From NCBI GenBank assembly GCA_018241425.1, contig JAFEDU010000002.1:62001-126000 (forward strand): a stretch of DNA of 64,000 nt, written 5' to 3'. Positions within the stretch are counted from its first letter, which is position 1, and each line of letters begins with the position of its first letter. The notes under the pieces were generated by a model. It worked only from the letters and a program-made list of their open reading frames with translations, ran no database searches and had not been told where the DNA came from. Of this stretch, positions 7,151 through 15,957 are shown in pieces. Position numbers and translations under genes: made by a program. Source of the stretch: Pseudomonadota bacterium (GTDB lineage Bacteria; Pseudomonadota; Gammaproteobacteria; Steroidobacterales; Steroidobacteraceae).

Positions 7151-9250
7151 CTACGCCGGCTCGCCGGTCCGCAGGGTCTCGAGGAGCTCCGCGAGCGACC
7201 CGACCGGCGCCGCACACGTACTGCCCGTGCAGACGTAGGCGAGCGGTCCCGAGCTGGCGGCCTTTTCGGACAGCGCCGCCGGCAGGCCGGCGGCACCGGC
7301 GGGTATCGCGAGTACCAGGCGCCGTGGTGCATACAGGCGCGCCAGTTCCCGCTGCCACTCCCCGATCACCGCGTTCTCGCCCCTGAGGATCACGATCTGC
7401 GGTGCGTGCACATACTCCTCGAGCGCGTTGAGCAGGGTGGCGTGCGACTGCGGGTAGCGGTTGAGGTCGCCCCAGGCAGCCCGTAAGGTCGCTTCCGCCG
7501 CCGCGAGGTACCGCGGCTCCGCCAGCAGATACCCAAGGCGCTGCAGCACGAAGGCGGCGATGCCGTTGCCCGCGGGGGTCGCATCGTCGCTGAAGACCTT
7601 GGAGCGGTGGATGAGCTTCTCGTGGTCGTCTGCGGTGAAGAAGAAGCCGCCGGCGCCGGGGTCGGCAAAGCGCGCCAGCACGACCTCGATCAGCTGCTGA
7701 GCGAAGCTCAACTCCTCGGCACGGAAGCGCACCTGCTGCAGCTCGAGGATGGCGTCCGCGAGGAAGACGTAGTCATCGAGGTACGCATTCAGGTGCGAGC
7801 GCCCGTCCATGGAGGTCGCGAGCAGCCGGCCGTTGCGCCACAGGTTCGCCCGGATGAAATCGAGCGAGCGCGAAGCGGCCTCGGCGAGATCGGGGCGCCC
7901 GAGACTGCGCGCCGTCACCGCCAGCGCGCGGATCATGAGCCCGTTCCAGGAGGTGAGGACCTTGTCATCGCGTGCCGGCGGTACGCGCTGCGCGCGCCGC
8001 AGGAGGAGCTTGGTGCGCGCCGACTCGAGGAGCGCGCTCACCTCGGCGGGACTGACCTTGGCGGCCGCCGCGGCGTCCTCGAGGGATGCGGCGATAAAGA
8101 GGTGCCAGCGGCCCTCGAAGTTCGGCTCGCGGTCGAGGCCATAGCGCGGCGCGAATGCGGCGTATTCCTCCGGCGTCAGCGCCGCGCGCACTTCCTCGCG
8201 CGACCAGACGTAGAACTTGCCCTCGTGGCCCTCGGAGTCGGCGTCGAAGCTCGAGTAGAAGCCGCCCTTCAGTGACTGCATCTCGCGCTGCACGTAGCTG
8301 GCCGTCGTGCCGGCGATGTGCGCGTAGTCAGCATCACCGCTCGCAATGGCAGCCTGAGCATAAAGGGCCATGAGGCCCGCGTTGTCGTAGAGCATCTTCT
8401 CGAAGTGCGGGATCATCCACTGTTCGTCGACCGTGTAGCGGCAGAAGCCGCCGCCGAGCTGGTCGTTGAGGCCGCCGTCCGCCATGTGGCGCAGCGTGAA
8501 GGTCGCCATGTAGAGCGCGCGCAGGTCCGGCTCCGCCTCGTGGGCGGTGGCGCGCCAGTCGCGCAGCAGGCGCGTCAGCATCTGCGGCTGCGGGAACTTC
8601 GGAGCCCCGCCGAAGCCGCCGTACTTAGGGTCGAAAAGGCGCGCGAGCTGCGCGCGGTTCGCCTTGACGGGGGAGTCATCCAGGACGGTGCCCTCGGGTG
8701 CCGGCGCCGACCCCATCATGTCGAAGGCCTTCACCAGCGCCTCGTTCTGCGTCCGCAGTTCCTGGGGGCGCTCGCGGTAGTACTGCGCGACGCGCAACAG
8801 CAGGTCCTTGAAGGCCGGCAGGCCGTAGCGGGGTTCCTTCGGAAAATACGTGCCGCCGAAGAAGGGGCGTTGGTCCTCGTGCGCGAGAAACATCGTCAGC
8901 GGCCATCCGCCGCTGCGCTGGGTGATCAGCTGCTGGGCGATCTGGTAGATGCGGTCGATGTCAGGCCGCTCTTCGCGGTCCACTTTGATGTTGACGAAGT
9001 TGTCGTTGAGGATGCGCGCCGTCGCCTCGTCTTCGAAGCTTTCTTTTTCCAATATCGAACACCAGTGGCACGACGCGTAACCTACGCTCAGGTGGATCGG
9101 CTTGCCTTCGGCGCGCGCCTTTTCCAATGCCTCGGGCCCCCAGGCAAACCAGTCGACCGGGTTGTGGGCGTGTTTGCGTAAGTACGGGCTCGTCTCGTGA
9201 ATGAGACGGTTCGTGGAAGTTCGTTTACTCATTCCGGAATCTGAAGTCAT
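7151..9250 (-). CDS. Thioredoxin-domain / glucosidase-fold protein of the YyaL (DUF255) family
   Basis: The 699-residue cytoplasmic protein belongs to the YyaL/SSP411 family, whose biochemical role is not settled. The N-terminal thioredoxin-like domain has NRLIHETSPYLRKHAHNPVDW and the redox motif CHWC at residues 61-64. The rest is an alpha/alpha-barrel with GGLNDQLGGGFCRYTVD and HFEKMLYDN. I chose ATG 9250 because it overlaps the upstream nuclease stop as ATGA; ATG 9232 and a start at 9268 are possible. The first 100 or so codons are less GC-rich than the remainder (about 50-67 percent in 60-base rows from 8941 to 9240 against 68 percent in 8881-8940), which may reflect transfer along with the nuclease. 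Confidence 0.9.
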   Translation of the reverse strand: MTSDSGMSKRTSTNRLIHETSPYLRKHAHNPVDWFAWGPEALEKARAEGKPIHLSVGYASCHWCSILEKESFEDEATARILNDNFVNIKVDREERPDIDRIYQIAQQLITQRSGGWPLTMFLAHEDQRPFFGGTYFPKEPRYGLPAFKDLLLRVAQYYRERPQELRTQNEALVKAFDMMGSAPAPEGTVLDDSPVKANRAQLARLFDPKYGGFGGAPKFPQPQMLTRLLRDWRATAHEAEPDLRALYMATFTLRHMADGGLNDQLGGGFCRYTVDEQWMIPHFEKMLYDNAGLMALYAQAAIASGDADYAHIAGTTASYVQREMQSLKGGFYSSFDADSEGHEGKFYVWSREEVRAALTPEEYAAFAPRYGLDREPNFEGRWHLFIAASLEDAAAAAKVSPAEVSALLESARTKLLLRRAQRVPPARDDKVLTSWNGLMIRALAVTARSLGRPDLAEAASRSLDFIRANLWRNGRLLATSMDGRSHLNAYLDDYVFLADAILELQQVRFRAEELSFAQQLIEVVLARFADPGAGGFFFTADDHEKLIHRSKVFSDDATPAGNGIAAFVLQRLGYLLAEPRYLAAAEATLRAAWGDLNRYPQSHATLLNALEEYVHAPQIVILRGENAVIGEWQRELARLYAPRRLVLAIPAGAAGLPAALSEKAASSGPLAYVCTGSTCAAPVGSLAELLETLRTGEPA

Positions 9251-10110
9251 GGGGCTTTCCAGGTCCACCCCTTGTGACGGGGACGTTTTCCACTTTTCAG
9301 TTGGTACATGTGAACCTTACTGAGCTGGTGGCGGCGGCAAAATGCGGCCAAGTCAGTGATCTTAACGCGAACGCCTCGTGGGGATACGAAACCTAGATGC
9401 GTGAAGCGCTCGGACCGGGGTCGGCTGTTTCCATGCGTCCAGCCGCGATAGGACACGATTCGGCCATGCTTCAGCGCGACCATATGCGTCGCATCGAGCT
9501 TCCGTTCTCTGCAGAACTGCGCAAGGTTCCGGATCGGAGCCGTTTGATTGCCGCCCGGGTCCACGAAACCGACGTGCATCTTGATGAATTCCCGCCTCCT
9601 GCGGCTGTTTTTGTGAGTCCAGCCCTTGTACGACTTTAGTTTGCTCACGCCTTTAGCTAGCCGATGCATCGAGGGAAAATCGAGGCTGTGGACCCTGCAG
9701 AAATCGGCCAGATTGATAATCGTCACCGCATTTCCGGTTGGATCGCGGAATCCATGCCACGTGGCTCCATGTCCAAGCCCAGGGCTGGTCGGATGAAGTT
9801 GAATGTTTAGGCTGCGACCGCGATGGGTTCTCCGTGTGTGATCGATCCAGCGCTTTTCGACAGCGAGTAAGCGGGCGCGCGGCACGAATTCCAGGACCAC
9901 GAATCGGAGCTCATTCGCGCCATAGCGATTCCATGCTCTTTGCAGCCGCGGATTTGCGTGAGTTCCGCGTTTGAGGTCGCGATGATGCGCCTGCCAGCGC
10001 ATTCGAAAACACACCGTACTACCCACGTAGATCTCTTGGGTTATGCGACAGACAATCTTGTAGATGCCGGATCTGGTTGGCGCCTTCCGAATGGCTGGCC
10101 GAGCGCGCAT
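9247..10110 (-). CDS. GIY-YIG homing-type endonuclease with three C-terminal DNA-binding-like repeats
   Basis: The 287-residue protein opens with a GIY-YIG nuclease domain: GIY at 15-17, YVG at 28-30, the catalytic arginine at R38, LQRAWNRYG at 56-64, the metal-binding glutamate at E85 and the conserved asparagine N102. Three tandem modules follow at about 120-165, 181-225 and 240-283. Each reads roughly GF-x-x-P-x-G, LAxFCR, a central L and M, then GWT. Such modules resemble the helix-turn-helix repeats on phage and intron-encoded nucleases. The gene stands alone rather than in an intron. Its base composition is lower than its neighbours (60-base rows at 50-62 percent GC) and its stop overlaps the next gene as ATGA. 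This looks like a mobile nuclease of phage-like origin; its target is unknown. Confidence 0.85.
   Translation of the reverse strand: MRARPAIRKAPTRSGIYKIVCRITQEIYVGSTVCFRMRWQAHHRDLKRGTHANPRLQRAWNRYGANELRFVVLEFVPRARLLAVEKRWIDHTRRTHRGRSLNIQLHPTSPGLGHGATWHGFRDPTGNAVTIINLADFCRVHSLDFPSMHRLAKGVSKLKSYKGWTHKNSRRRREFIKMHVGFVDPGGNQTAPIRNLAQFCRERKLDATHMVALKHGRIVSYRGWTHGNSRPRSERFTHLGFVSPRGVRVKITDLAAFCRRHQLSKVHMYQLKSGKRPRHKGWTWKAP
9262..9753 (-). repeat. Three tandem approx. 60-codon modules in the GIY-YIG gene
   Basis: Repeat units lie at 9616-9753, 9436-9570 and 9262-9393 (minus strand), with starts spaced 61 and 59 codons apart. Shared residues are G-F, P-x-G, L-A-x-F-C-R, a later Leu and Met, Gly, and a closing G-W-T. 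They are protein-level repeats; the DNA copies are diverged. Confidence 0.8.
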
Positions 10111-10180
10111 GGCTCACGACGGTAAGTAGCGCGTCAGGCGTGGCCCAGCCTTCATTTCGCGCGCGTTTGTATCAATTCGG

Positions 10181-10186
10181 TATACT
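10181..10186 (+). promoter_or_regulatory. Possible -10 element (TATACT) for rlmI
   Basis: TATACT sits in an AT-rich patch just upstream of rlmI. No good -35 is seen 17 bases before it. Transcription from here would begin near 10193, which favours the internal GTG at 10229 as the rlmI start. Confidence 0.4.
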
Positions 10187-10228
10187 TTTTTCCCAGTGCG
10201 ATCGCAGCCCTCGAACGGACCTTCAATC

Positions 10229-11431
10229 GTGAATTCGCCTGAGCCCGTGTTGCGCCTGAAGCGCGGCGAGGAGCGGCGGCTCGCCTCCGGACACCTATGG
10301 GTATTCAGCAACGAGATCGATACCGACGCGACGCCGCTGAAGGACTTCGAGATGGGGGCGCTGGCGCAGCTGCGCTCGCATCGCGATGCCTTCCTGGGCT
10401 ACGTCTGCGTCAATTCCCACGCGCTGATCTGTGCCCGCATCCTGTCCCGCGATGCGGCACAGCCTGTGGACGAGTCGCTGATCGAGGGTCGCCTCCGGGC
10501 GGCGCTCGCGCTGCGTGAGGCGCTCTACGCGCAGCCGTACTACCGCTGGGTATTCGGTGAGTCGGACCTCCTTCCGGGGCTGGTGCTGGACCGGTACGGC
10601 GATGTCGTCGTCGGGCAGATCGCCACAGCCGGCATGGAAGCCCTGAAGGAGACGGTTGAGACGGCCGTTCGGCGCGTGGCGCCCCCCGCCACGCTCTACT
10701 GGAAGAACGACTCAGGGGCCCGGGAGCTCGAGCACCTGCCGAAGGAGTCCGGGGCCGCCTTTGGCCCGGTGCCTGCCGAACTTGCCGTGTGTGAGGGCGA
10801 CCTCGAGTTCGCTGTGCCTCTGACGGCGGGGCAGAAGACCGGCTGGTTCTACGACCAGACCGCGAACCGCGAACGCCTGCGGCGTTATGTCGCTAAGGAC
10901 GCGCGCGTACTGGACGTCTGTTCGTATGCCGGCGGCTGGGCCGTGTCCGCGCTTCGCTATGGTGCGGGCCGGGCGGTATGCGTGGACTCTTCGCAGGCCG
11001 CGCTCGAGTGCGCGCAGGCCAATGCGCGCCGCAATGGGCTTGCGCTCGAGACGCTGTGCGACGACGCGTTCGATGCCCTGAAGGCGCTCGCCGACCGCGG
11101 CGAGCAGTTCGACGTCGTGGTCCTGGACCCGCCGGCGTTCATCAAGCGCAAGAAAGACATCCCGCAGGGGCAGGCTGCCTACCGCAAGCTCAACCAGCTC
11201 GCCCTTGCCCTGGTCAGGGAGAGCGGGACCCTGGTCTCCTGCTCCTGCTCCTATCACTTAAGCCCCGAGGAGCTGCTCAACGCCATCCAGGGGGGTGCGC
11301 GCCACAGTCACCGCTTCGTGCAGGTGCTGGAAAGCGGCGGCCAGTCCCCGGATCACCCGGTGCACCCGGCCATCCCCGAAACCCGCTACCTCAAGGCGTA
11401 CTTCTGCCGCGTGACGCGCGAGGTCGGCTAA
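10229..11431 (+). CDS. rlmI: 23S rRNA m5C methyltransferase, RlmI family
   Basis: The 400-residue class I SAM methyltransferase resembles RlmI (YccW), which methylates C1962 of 23S rRNA. It has an N-terminal PUA-like RNA-binding stretch (LRLKRGEERRLASGHLWVF), a central linker with ESDLLPGLVLDRYGD, and the Rossmann core with VLDVCSYAGGWAV and the LDPPAFIKRK motif near residue 299. SCSCSYH provides the catalytic cysteine region. The frame opens at GTG 10196, but GTG 10229 has a GGA upstream, suits the -10 at 10181 and gives the family N-terminus, so it is preferred. It stands alone, 12 bases before lgt. Confidence 0.88.
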   Translation: MNSPEPVLRLKRGEERRLASGHLWVFSNEIDTDATPLKDFEMGALAQLRSHRDAFLGYVCVNSHALICARILSRDAAQPVDESLIEGRLRAALALREALYAQPYYRWVFGESDLLPGLVLDRYGDVVVGQIATAGMEALKETVETAVRRVAPPATLYWKNDSGARELEHLPKESGAAFGPVPAELAVCEGDLEFAVPLTAGQKTGWFYDQTANRERLRRYVAKDARVLDVCSYAGGWAVSALRYGAGRAVCVDSSQAALECAQANARRNGLALETLCDDAFDALKALADRGEQFDVVVLDPPAFIKRKKDIPQGQAAYRKLNQLALALVRESGTLVSCSCSYHLSPEELLNAIQGGARHSHRFVQVLESGGQSPDHPVHPAIPETRYLKAYFCRVTREVG

Positions 11432-11443
11432 ACTTCGCGCCTC

Positions 11444-12244
11444 ATGCTCACCTATCCTGGCTTCAATCCCATCGCCTTCGAGCTCGGCCCGGTCAAGGTC
11501 CACTGGTACGGGATCATGTACCTGCTGGGCTTCGCGGGTGCCTGGTTCCTGGCGCGCCGCCGCGCGGCGCGTCCGGGATCGACCTGGAAGGCCGACGACG
11601 TCGACGACCTCATCTTTTTCTGCATGCTGGGCGTGCTGCTGGGTGGCCGCATCGGCTACGTGCTCTTCTACGGGCTCAAGTTCTGGGCGGCCGACCCCTG
11701 GTACCCGGTGAAGATCTGGGAAGGCGGCATGGCCTTCCACGGCGGGCTCCTGGGCGTGATCGCCGCGATGACGCTGTTCGCCTGGCGCCGCAAGCGCAAC
11801 CCGGCCGACGTCTTCGACTTCACCGCGCCGCTGCCGGCGCTCGGCCTGTTCTTCGGCCGCATCGGCAACTTCATCAACAGCGAGCTGTGGGGCAAGGTCA
11901 CCACGGTCCCGTGGGGCTTCAAGGTGAACGGCGAGGTGCGCCACGCCTCCCAGCTTTACGAGGCCGGGCTCGAGGGCCTCTTCATGTTCGTGGTGCTGTG
12001 GTGGTTCACGGCGCGGCCGCGACCGCGCCTCGCACCCTCCGGCCTCTTTATGCTGATCTACGGCGTGTCGCGCTCGTTGATCGAATTCGTGCGCGTGCCG
12101 GATGAGCACATCGGCTACCTCGCCGGCGGCTGGCTCACCGAGGGGCAGGTGCTGTCGCTGCCGATGATCATCACCGGCCTCGCGCTCCTGGGCTGGGCTT
12201 ACAAGGCGCGCCAGCCCTCCGGGAACTACGCGGCGGCCGCATGA
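11444..12244 (+). CDS. lgt: Prolipoprotein diacylglyceryl transferase
   Basis: The 266-residue inner-membrane enzyme transfers diacylglycerol from phosphatidylglycerol to the lipobox cysteine of prolipoproteins, the first step of lipoprotein maturation. Seven hydrophobic segments are spread along it. Key features are MAFHGGLLG with H99, and [13 protein letters not shown] carrying the essential arginine and glutamate. [21 protein letters not shown] near the C-terminus is also typical. Its stop overlaps the thyA start as ATGA, and the lgt-thyA order is common in proteobacteria. Several predicted lipoproteins in this window (rlpA, the gene at 19983) would be substrates. Confidence 0.96.
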   Translation: MLTYPGFNPIAFELGPVKVHWYGIMYLLGFAGAWFLARRRAARPGSTWKADDVDDLIFFCMLGVLLGGRIGYVLFYGLKFWAADPWYPVKIWEGGMAFHGGLLGVIAAMTLFAWRRKRNPADVFDFTAPLPALGLFFGRIGNFINSELWGKVTTVPWGFKVNGEVRHASQLYEAGLEGLFMFVVLWWFTARPRPRLAPSGLFMLIYGVSRSLIEFVRVPDEHIGYLAGGWLTEGQVLSLPMIITGLALLGWAYKARQPSGNYAAAA

Positions 12245-13035
12245 AGCAGTACCTGGACCTGCTGCGCCTGATCCGCGAGACCGGGGTGCGCAAGAACGAC
12301 CGTACGGGCACCGGCACCGTGTCGGTGTTCGGGCACCAGATGCGGTTCAACCTGGCGCAGGGCTTCCCGCTGGTAACGACCAAGAACATCCACCTGCGCT
12401 CGGTGATCTACGAGCTGCTGTGGTTCCTGCGTGGCGAGACGAGCGTGCACTGGCTGCAAGAGCACGACGTCACGATCTGGGACGAATGGGCGGACGCGCA
12501 GGGCGAGCTCGGCCCGGTCTACGGCAAGCAATGGCGCGCCTGGCAGACCGCCGACGGCCGCATCATCGACCAGATCGCGGAAGCGGTGCACCTGCTCAAG
12601 ACCAATCCGGACTCGCGCCGCATCATCGTCAGCGCCTGGAACGTGGGCGAGCTCGAGCGCATGAGCCTCATGCCCTGCCACGCGTTCTTCCAGCTGTACG
12701 TGGCCGCCGGCAGGCTCTCGTGCCAGATGTACCAGCGCAGCGCGGACATCTTCCTCGGCGTGCCGTTCAACATCGCCAGCTACGCGCTGCTCACGCACCT
12801 GTTCGCGCAGCAGTGCGACCTGGAGCCGGGCGAGTTCGTCTGGACGGGCGGGGACTGCCACCTGTACCTGAACCACTTCGAGCAGGCCGACCTGCAGCTC
12901 TCGCGCAAGCCGTTTCCCCTGCCGCAGCTGCGCATCCTGCGCCGGCCGGCCAGCATCTTCGAGTACCAGTACGAGGACTTCGAGTTCGTGAACTACCAGC
13001 ATCACGCCGGCATCCGCGCCGCGGTGGCCGTATGA
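12241..13035 (+). CDS. thyA: Thymidylate synthase
   Basis: The 264-residue enzyme, exactly the length of E. coli ThyA, converts dUMP to dTMP using methylenetetrahydrofolate and releases dihydrofolate. The nucleophile is C146 in [21 protein letters not shown] and [18 protein letters not shown] are the other signature stretches. Its start and stop both overlap neighbours as ATGA (lgt before, the SET-domain gene after), so the three are translationally coupled. folA, which recycles its dihydrofolate product, lies 2.4 kb downstream on the same strand. Confidence 0.97.
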   Translation: MKQYLDLLRLIRETGVRKNDRTGTGTVSVFGHQMRFNLAQGFPLVTTKNIHLRSVIYELLWFLRGETSVHWLQEHDVTIWDEWADAQGELGPVYGKQWRAWQTADGRIIDQIAEAVHLLKTNPDSRRIIVSAWNVGELERMSLMPCHAFFQLYVAAGRLSCQMYQRSADIFLGVPFNIASYALLTHLFAQQCDLEPGEFVWTGGDCHLYLNHFEQADLQLSRKPFPLPQLRILRRPASIFEYQYEDFEFVNYQHHAGIRAAVAV

Positions 13036-13535
13036 AGCGCGCTTCCGCAAAGGGTCTTGATTCGATCGAGGTGCGCGACTCCGCGCTGCATGGCCTTGGC
13101 GTGTTCGCCACGCGGCCGATCAAGAAGGGCACGCGGGTCATCGAGTACCTCGGGGAGCGCGTCTCCCACAAGGAAGCCGATAGCCGCTACGAGTCCAAGG
13201 ACGAGAACGACAACCACACCTTCCTCTTCATCGTGGACGGCCGCACGGTTATCGATGCCGGGGTGGACGGCAACGAGGCGCGCTTCGTGAACCACGGCTG
13301 CGACCCGAACTGCGAGTCGGTGATCGAGGAGCGGCGCGTCTTCATCGAGGCGATCCGGGACATCGCCCCGGGCGAAGAGCTGACCTACGACTACCAGATC
13401 CAGCGCGAGGACGACGATCCCGCGAACGTGGACGAGATCTTCGCCTGCCGCTGCGGCGCGAAGAACTGCCGGGGCACCATGCTGTGGCCGCCGCCGAAGC
13501 CGAAGCGCCCGCGCGCGGCCGCGCGCCGCCGCTGA
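13032..13535 (+). CDS. SET-domain protein-lysine methyltransferase
   Basis: The 167-residue protein is a compact SET domain with a post-SET motif. It starts with [19 protein letters not shown], continues with VIEYLGERV, has NHGCDPNCE with N87, and [10 protein letters not shown] for SAM and lysine channel binding. The cysteines of CRCGAKNC (C139, C141, C146) form the post-SET zinc site with the cysteine near NHGC. The C-terminal tail is basic and Pro-rich ([15 protein letters not shown]). SET proteins are mainly eukaryotic but occur in scattered bacteria, where targets are usually unknown. ATG 13032 overlaps the thyA stop. The substrate here is not predictable from sequence. Confidence 0.88.
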   Translation: MKRASAKGLDSIEVRDSALHGLGVFATRPIKKGTRVIEYLGERVSHKEADSRYESKDENDNHTFLFIVDGRTVIDAGVDGNEARFVNHGCDPNCESVIEERRVFIEAIRDIAPGEELTYDYQIQREDDDPANVDEIFACRCGAKNCRGTMLWPPPKPKRPRAAARRR

Positions 13536-13561
13536 TCTTCGCGCGAGGCTCGCCCGCTGCC

Positions 13562-15421
13562 ATGAACCATCCCCGTCGCCTGAGCACCTCGGCCGTCGTC
13601 GGCGCGACGGGCATCGTGTACGGGGACATCGGCACGAGCCCGCTGTACACGCTCGACACCGCGCTCGGGGCGGCCGGTCCGTTCAATCGCGAGTCGGTGC
13701 TGGGGGTCCTCTCCCTGATCTTCTGGGCGCTGGCGATCTCGGTGACGCTCAAGTACGTGATCGTCATCATGCGCGCCGACAACGAGGGGGAGGGCGGCAT
13801 CCTCGCGCTGTTCGCGCTCGCGCAACGCCGCCTGATCCTCGGCAGCCGCTGGGCCAAGGTCGCCGTCGGCCTGGCCCTCGTCGGCACCGCGTTCTTCTTC
13901 TGCGATGCCCTCATCACGCCGGCGATCTCGGTGCTCGGTGCAGTCGAGGGGCTCGAGGTCCTCAATCCAGGGTTCCAGCACCTGGTCATCCCGGTGACCA
14001 TCGGCGTGCTGATCGGCCTCTTCGCCTACCAGCGGCGTGGCACCGCCAAGGTTGCGAGCCTGTTCGGCCCGATCATGGTGCTGTGGTTCATCGTCATCGC
14101 GGTGATCGGGGCCATCCCGCTGGCGCGCAACCCCCAGGTCCTGGCCGCACTCAACCCCTACTACGGGCTGTCGCTGCTCGCGCACCGGCCACACTTCGCG
14201 CTCGCCGTCATCGGGGCGGTGTTCCTCGCCATCACGGGCGGCGAGGCGCTGTACGCGGACATGGGTCACTTCGGCAAGCAGCCGGTGCGGGCGGCGTGGT
14301 TCACCCTGGTGTGGCCCGCCCTGGTCATCAACTACTTTGGCCAGGGGGCGATGCTCCTGAACCTGGGCGAGCCCATCTCCCACCCGCTGTATCACCTGGT
14401 CTCCGCACAGGTGCTGCCGTGGATGGTGATCCTCGCGACCGCGGCGGCGGTGATCGCCTCCCAGGCGACCATCTCCGGGGCCTTCTCGATGGCGCGCCAG
14501 GCCGTCCACCTCGACCTGCTGCCGCGCCTGCGCGTGCTGCAGACCTCCGCGCAGGAGCAGGGCCAGATCTACGTGCCGGTGGTCAACTGGCTGGTGTTCC
14601 CGGCCGTGATCCTCTTCGTGGTGGGCTTCGGTTCCTCGGACGCCCTGGGCGGTGCGTATGGGTCGGCGGTGGTCGGCACCATGGTCGTGACCACCATCCT
14701 CGGCGCGTTCGTCGCGATGACGCAGTGGAACTGGCCGGTCTGGCGCGTGGTCCTGCTGTTCGGCCTCATGCTGGTGGTCGACACCTCCTTCGTCGCCGGC
14801 AACCTGACCAAGGTGCCCAACGGCGGCTGGATCCCGCTCGCGCTCGGCGTGGCCCTGTGCCTGATCTTCATGACCTGGCGCAACGGGCGCCTGGAGCTGC
14901 GCGCCGCGCTGTCGAAGATGGCCGTGCCGCGCACCGAACTCGGCAAGCTTGTGGCCGGCGTGCACCGCGTGCCCGGCACGGGCGTGTTCCTCGCAAGCGA
15001 CGCCAACCTCGTGCCCTCGGCGCTCATCCGCAACATCGAGCACAACTGCGTCGTGCACCAGCGCGTCATCATCCTGAACGTCGAGATCGCCGACACGCCG
15101 CGCCAGGATCCCGTGCGCCGCCTGCGCATCGAGGAACCGGTGCCGGGCGTGCACTACATCACTGCCCGCTTCGGGTTCATGGAAACCCCGGACGTCGCCG
15201 AGTCGCTGAAGGCCTGCCGCGCACGCGGCCTGCGCGTGTTCGCGGAAGACAGCTCGTTCTTCGTCGGCCGCCACGTGGTGCGGGCGCGCCCCCTGCCCGG
15301 GCTGCGCGGCCTGCAGCGCCGGCTGTTCGCGCGCATGCAGCAGTACAGCACCCAGGCGGCGGAATTCTTCCGCATGCCCTTCCGGGACGTCGTGATCCTC
15401 AATACCGCGGTCGAGATCTGA
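13562..15421 (+). CDS. kup: Low-affinity potassium transporter Kup
   Basis: The 619-residue protein matches the Kup/HAK/KUP potassium-proton symporter family in length (E. coli 622). It has a dozen membrane helices over about residues 1-430 and a cytoplasmic C-terminal domain. The family opening GATGIVYGDIGTSPLYTL is at the N-terminus, and GGEALYADMGHFGK lies mid-protein. The frame is open upstream from 13484, but ATG 13562 gives the conserved start and lies 26 bases past the SET gene stop. folA begins 5 bases after its stop. Confidence 0.95.
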   Translation: MNHPRRLSTSAVVGATGIVYGDIGTSPLYTLDTALGAAGPFNRESVLGVLSLIFWALAISVTLKYVIVIMRADNEGEGGILALFALAQRRLILGSRWAKVAVGLALVGTAFFFCDALITPAISVLGAVEGLEVLNPGFQHLVIPVTIGVLIGLFAYQRRGTAKVASLFGPIMVLWFIVIAVIGAIPLARNPQVLAALNPYYGLSLLAHRPHFALAVIGAVFLAITGGEALYADMGHFGKQPVRAAWFTLVWPALVINYFGQGAMLLNLGEPISHPLYHLVSAQVLPWMVILATAAAVIASQATISGAFSMARQAVHLDLLPRLRVLQTSAQEQGQIYVPVVNWLVFPAVILFVVGFGSSDALGGAYGSAVVGTMVVTTILGAFVAMTQWNWPVWRVVLLFGLMLVVDTSFVAGNLTKVPNGGWIPLALGVALCLIFMTWRNGRLELRAALSKMAVPRTELGKLVAGVHRVPGTGVFLASDANLVPSALIRNIEHNCVVHQRVIILNVEIADTPRQDPVRRLRIEEPVPGVHYITARFGFMETPDVAESLKACRARGLRVFAEDSSFFVGRHVVRARPLPGLRGLQRRLFARMQQYSTQAAEFFRMPFRDVVILNTAVEI

Positions 15422-15426
15422 ACGCG

Positions 15427-15945
15427 GTGACGCCCTGCCTGTCGCTCGTCGTGGCGATGGCCCAGAACGGGGTCATCGGGCGTGACAACGGCCTGCCGTG
15501 GCGTCTCCCCGAGGACCTGAAGCGCTTCAAGGCCGTGACCATGGGCAAGCCCATCCTCATGGGCCGCCGCACCTACGAGTCGATCGGGCACCCGCTGCCG
15601 GGGCGGCTGAACCTCGTGCTGACCCGCTCCCCGGGCTTCCACGCCGAGGGCGTGACCGTGGTGCACTCGGTCGAGGCGGCGCTGAGGGCCGCTGGCGATG
15701 TCCCCGAGGTCATGGTCATCGGCGGCGCCGAGCTCTACCGCCAGGTGCTGCCGTTCGCGCGCCGCATCTACCTCACCCACGTGCACGCCGACGTGCCCGG
15801 CGACACCTACTTCCCGGCGTTCGACCCGACCCAGTGGGTCGACGTTGCCTGCGACAGCTATCCGGCGGACGAGCGCCATCCCTGGGCGATGACGTTCGTG
15901 ACGATGGAGCGCAAGCAGGTCGCGGAGACTCCGCGGTCGCACTGA
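15427..15945 (+). CDS. folA: Dihydrofolate reductase
   Basis: The 172-residue enzyme reduces dihydrofolate to tetrahydrofolate with NADPH. Starting from GTG 15427 gives LSLVVAMAQNGVIGRDNGLPWRL, the standard DHFR N-terminus; the later ATG would cut off the first strand. GRRTYESIG and MVIGGAELYRQVLP are the NADPH-binding stretches, and FVTMERK closes the fold. No clear ribosome site is present, so it is probably translated by coupling from kup, 5 bases upstream. Together with thyA it completes the thymidylate folate cycle. Its end faces the kmo stop 12 bases away. Confidence 0.94.
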   Translation: MTPCLSLVVAMAQNGVIGRDNGLPWRLPEDLKRFKAVTMGKPILMGRRTYESIGHPLPGRLNLVLTRSPGFHAEGVTVVHSVEAALRAAGDVPEVMVIGGAELYRQVLPFARRIYLTHVHADVPGDTYFPAFDPTQWVDVACDSYPADERHPWAMTFVTMERKQVAETPRSH

Positions 15946-15957
15946 GGCCCCAGCAGA

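Noticed and set aside
9247..10110. Group I intron or intein hosting the nuclease
   Set aside because: Neither flanking gene is split: rlmI starts intact after it and YyaL is continuous. No intron core fold was recognised by eye.
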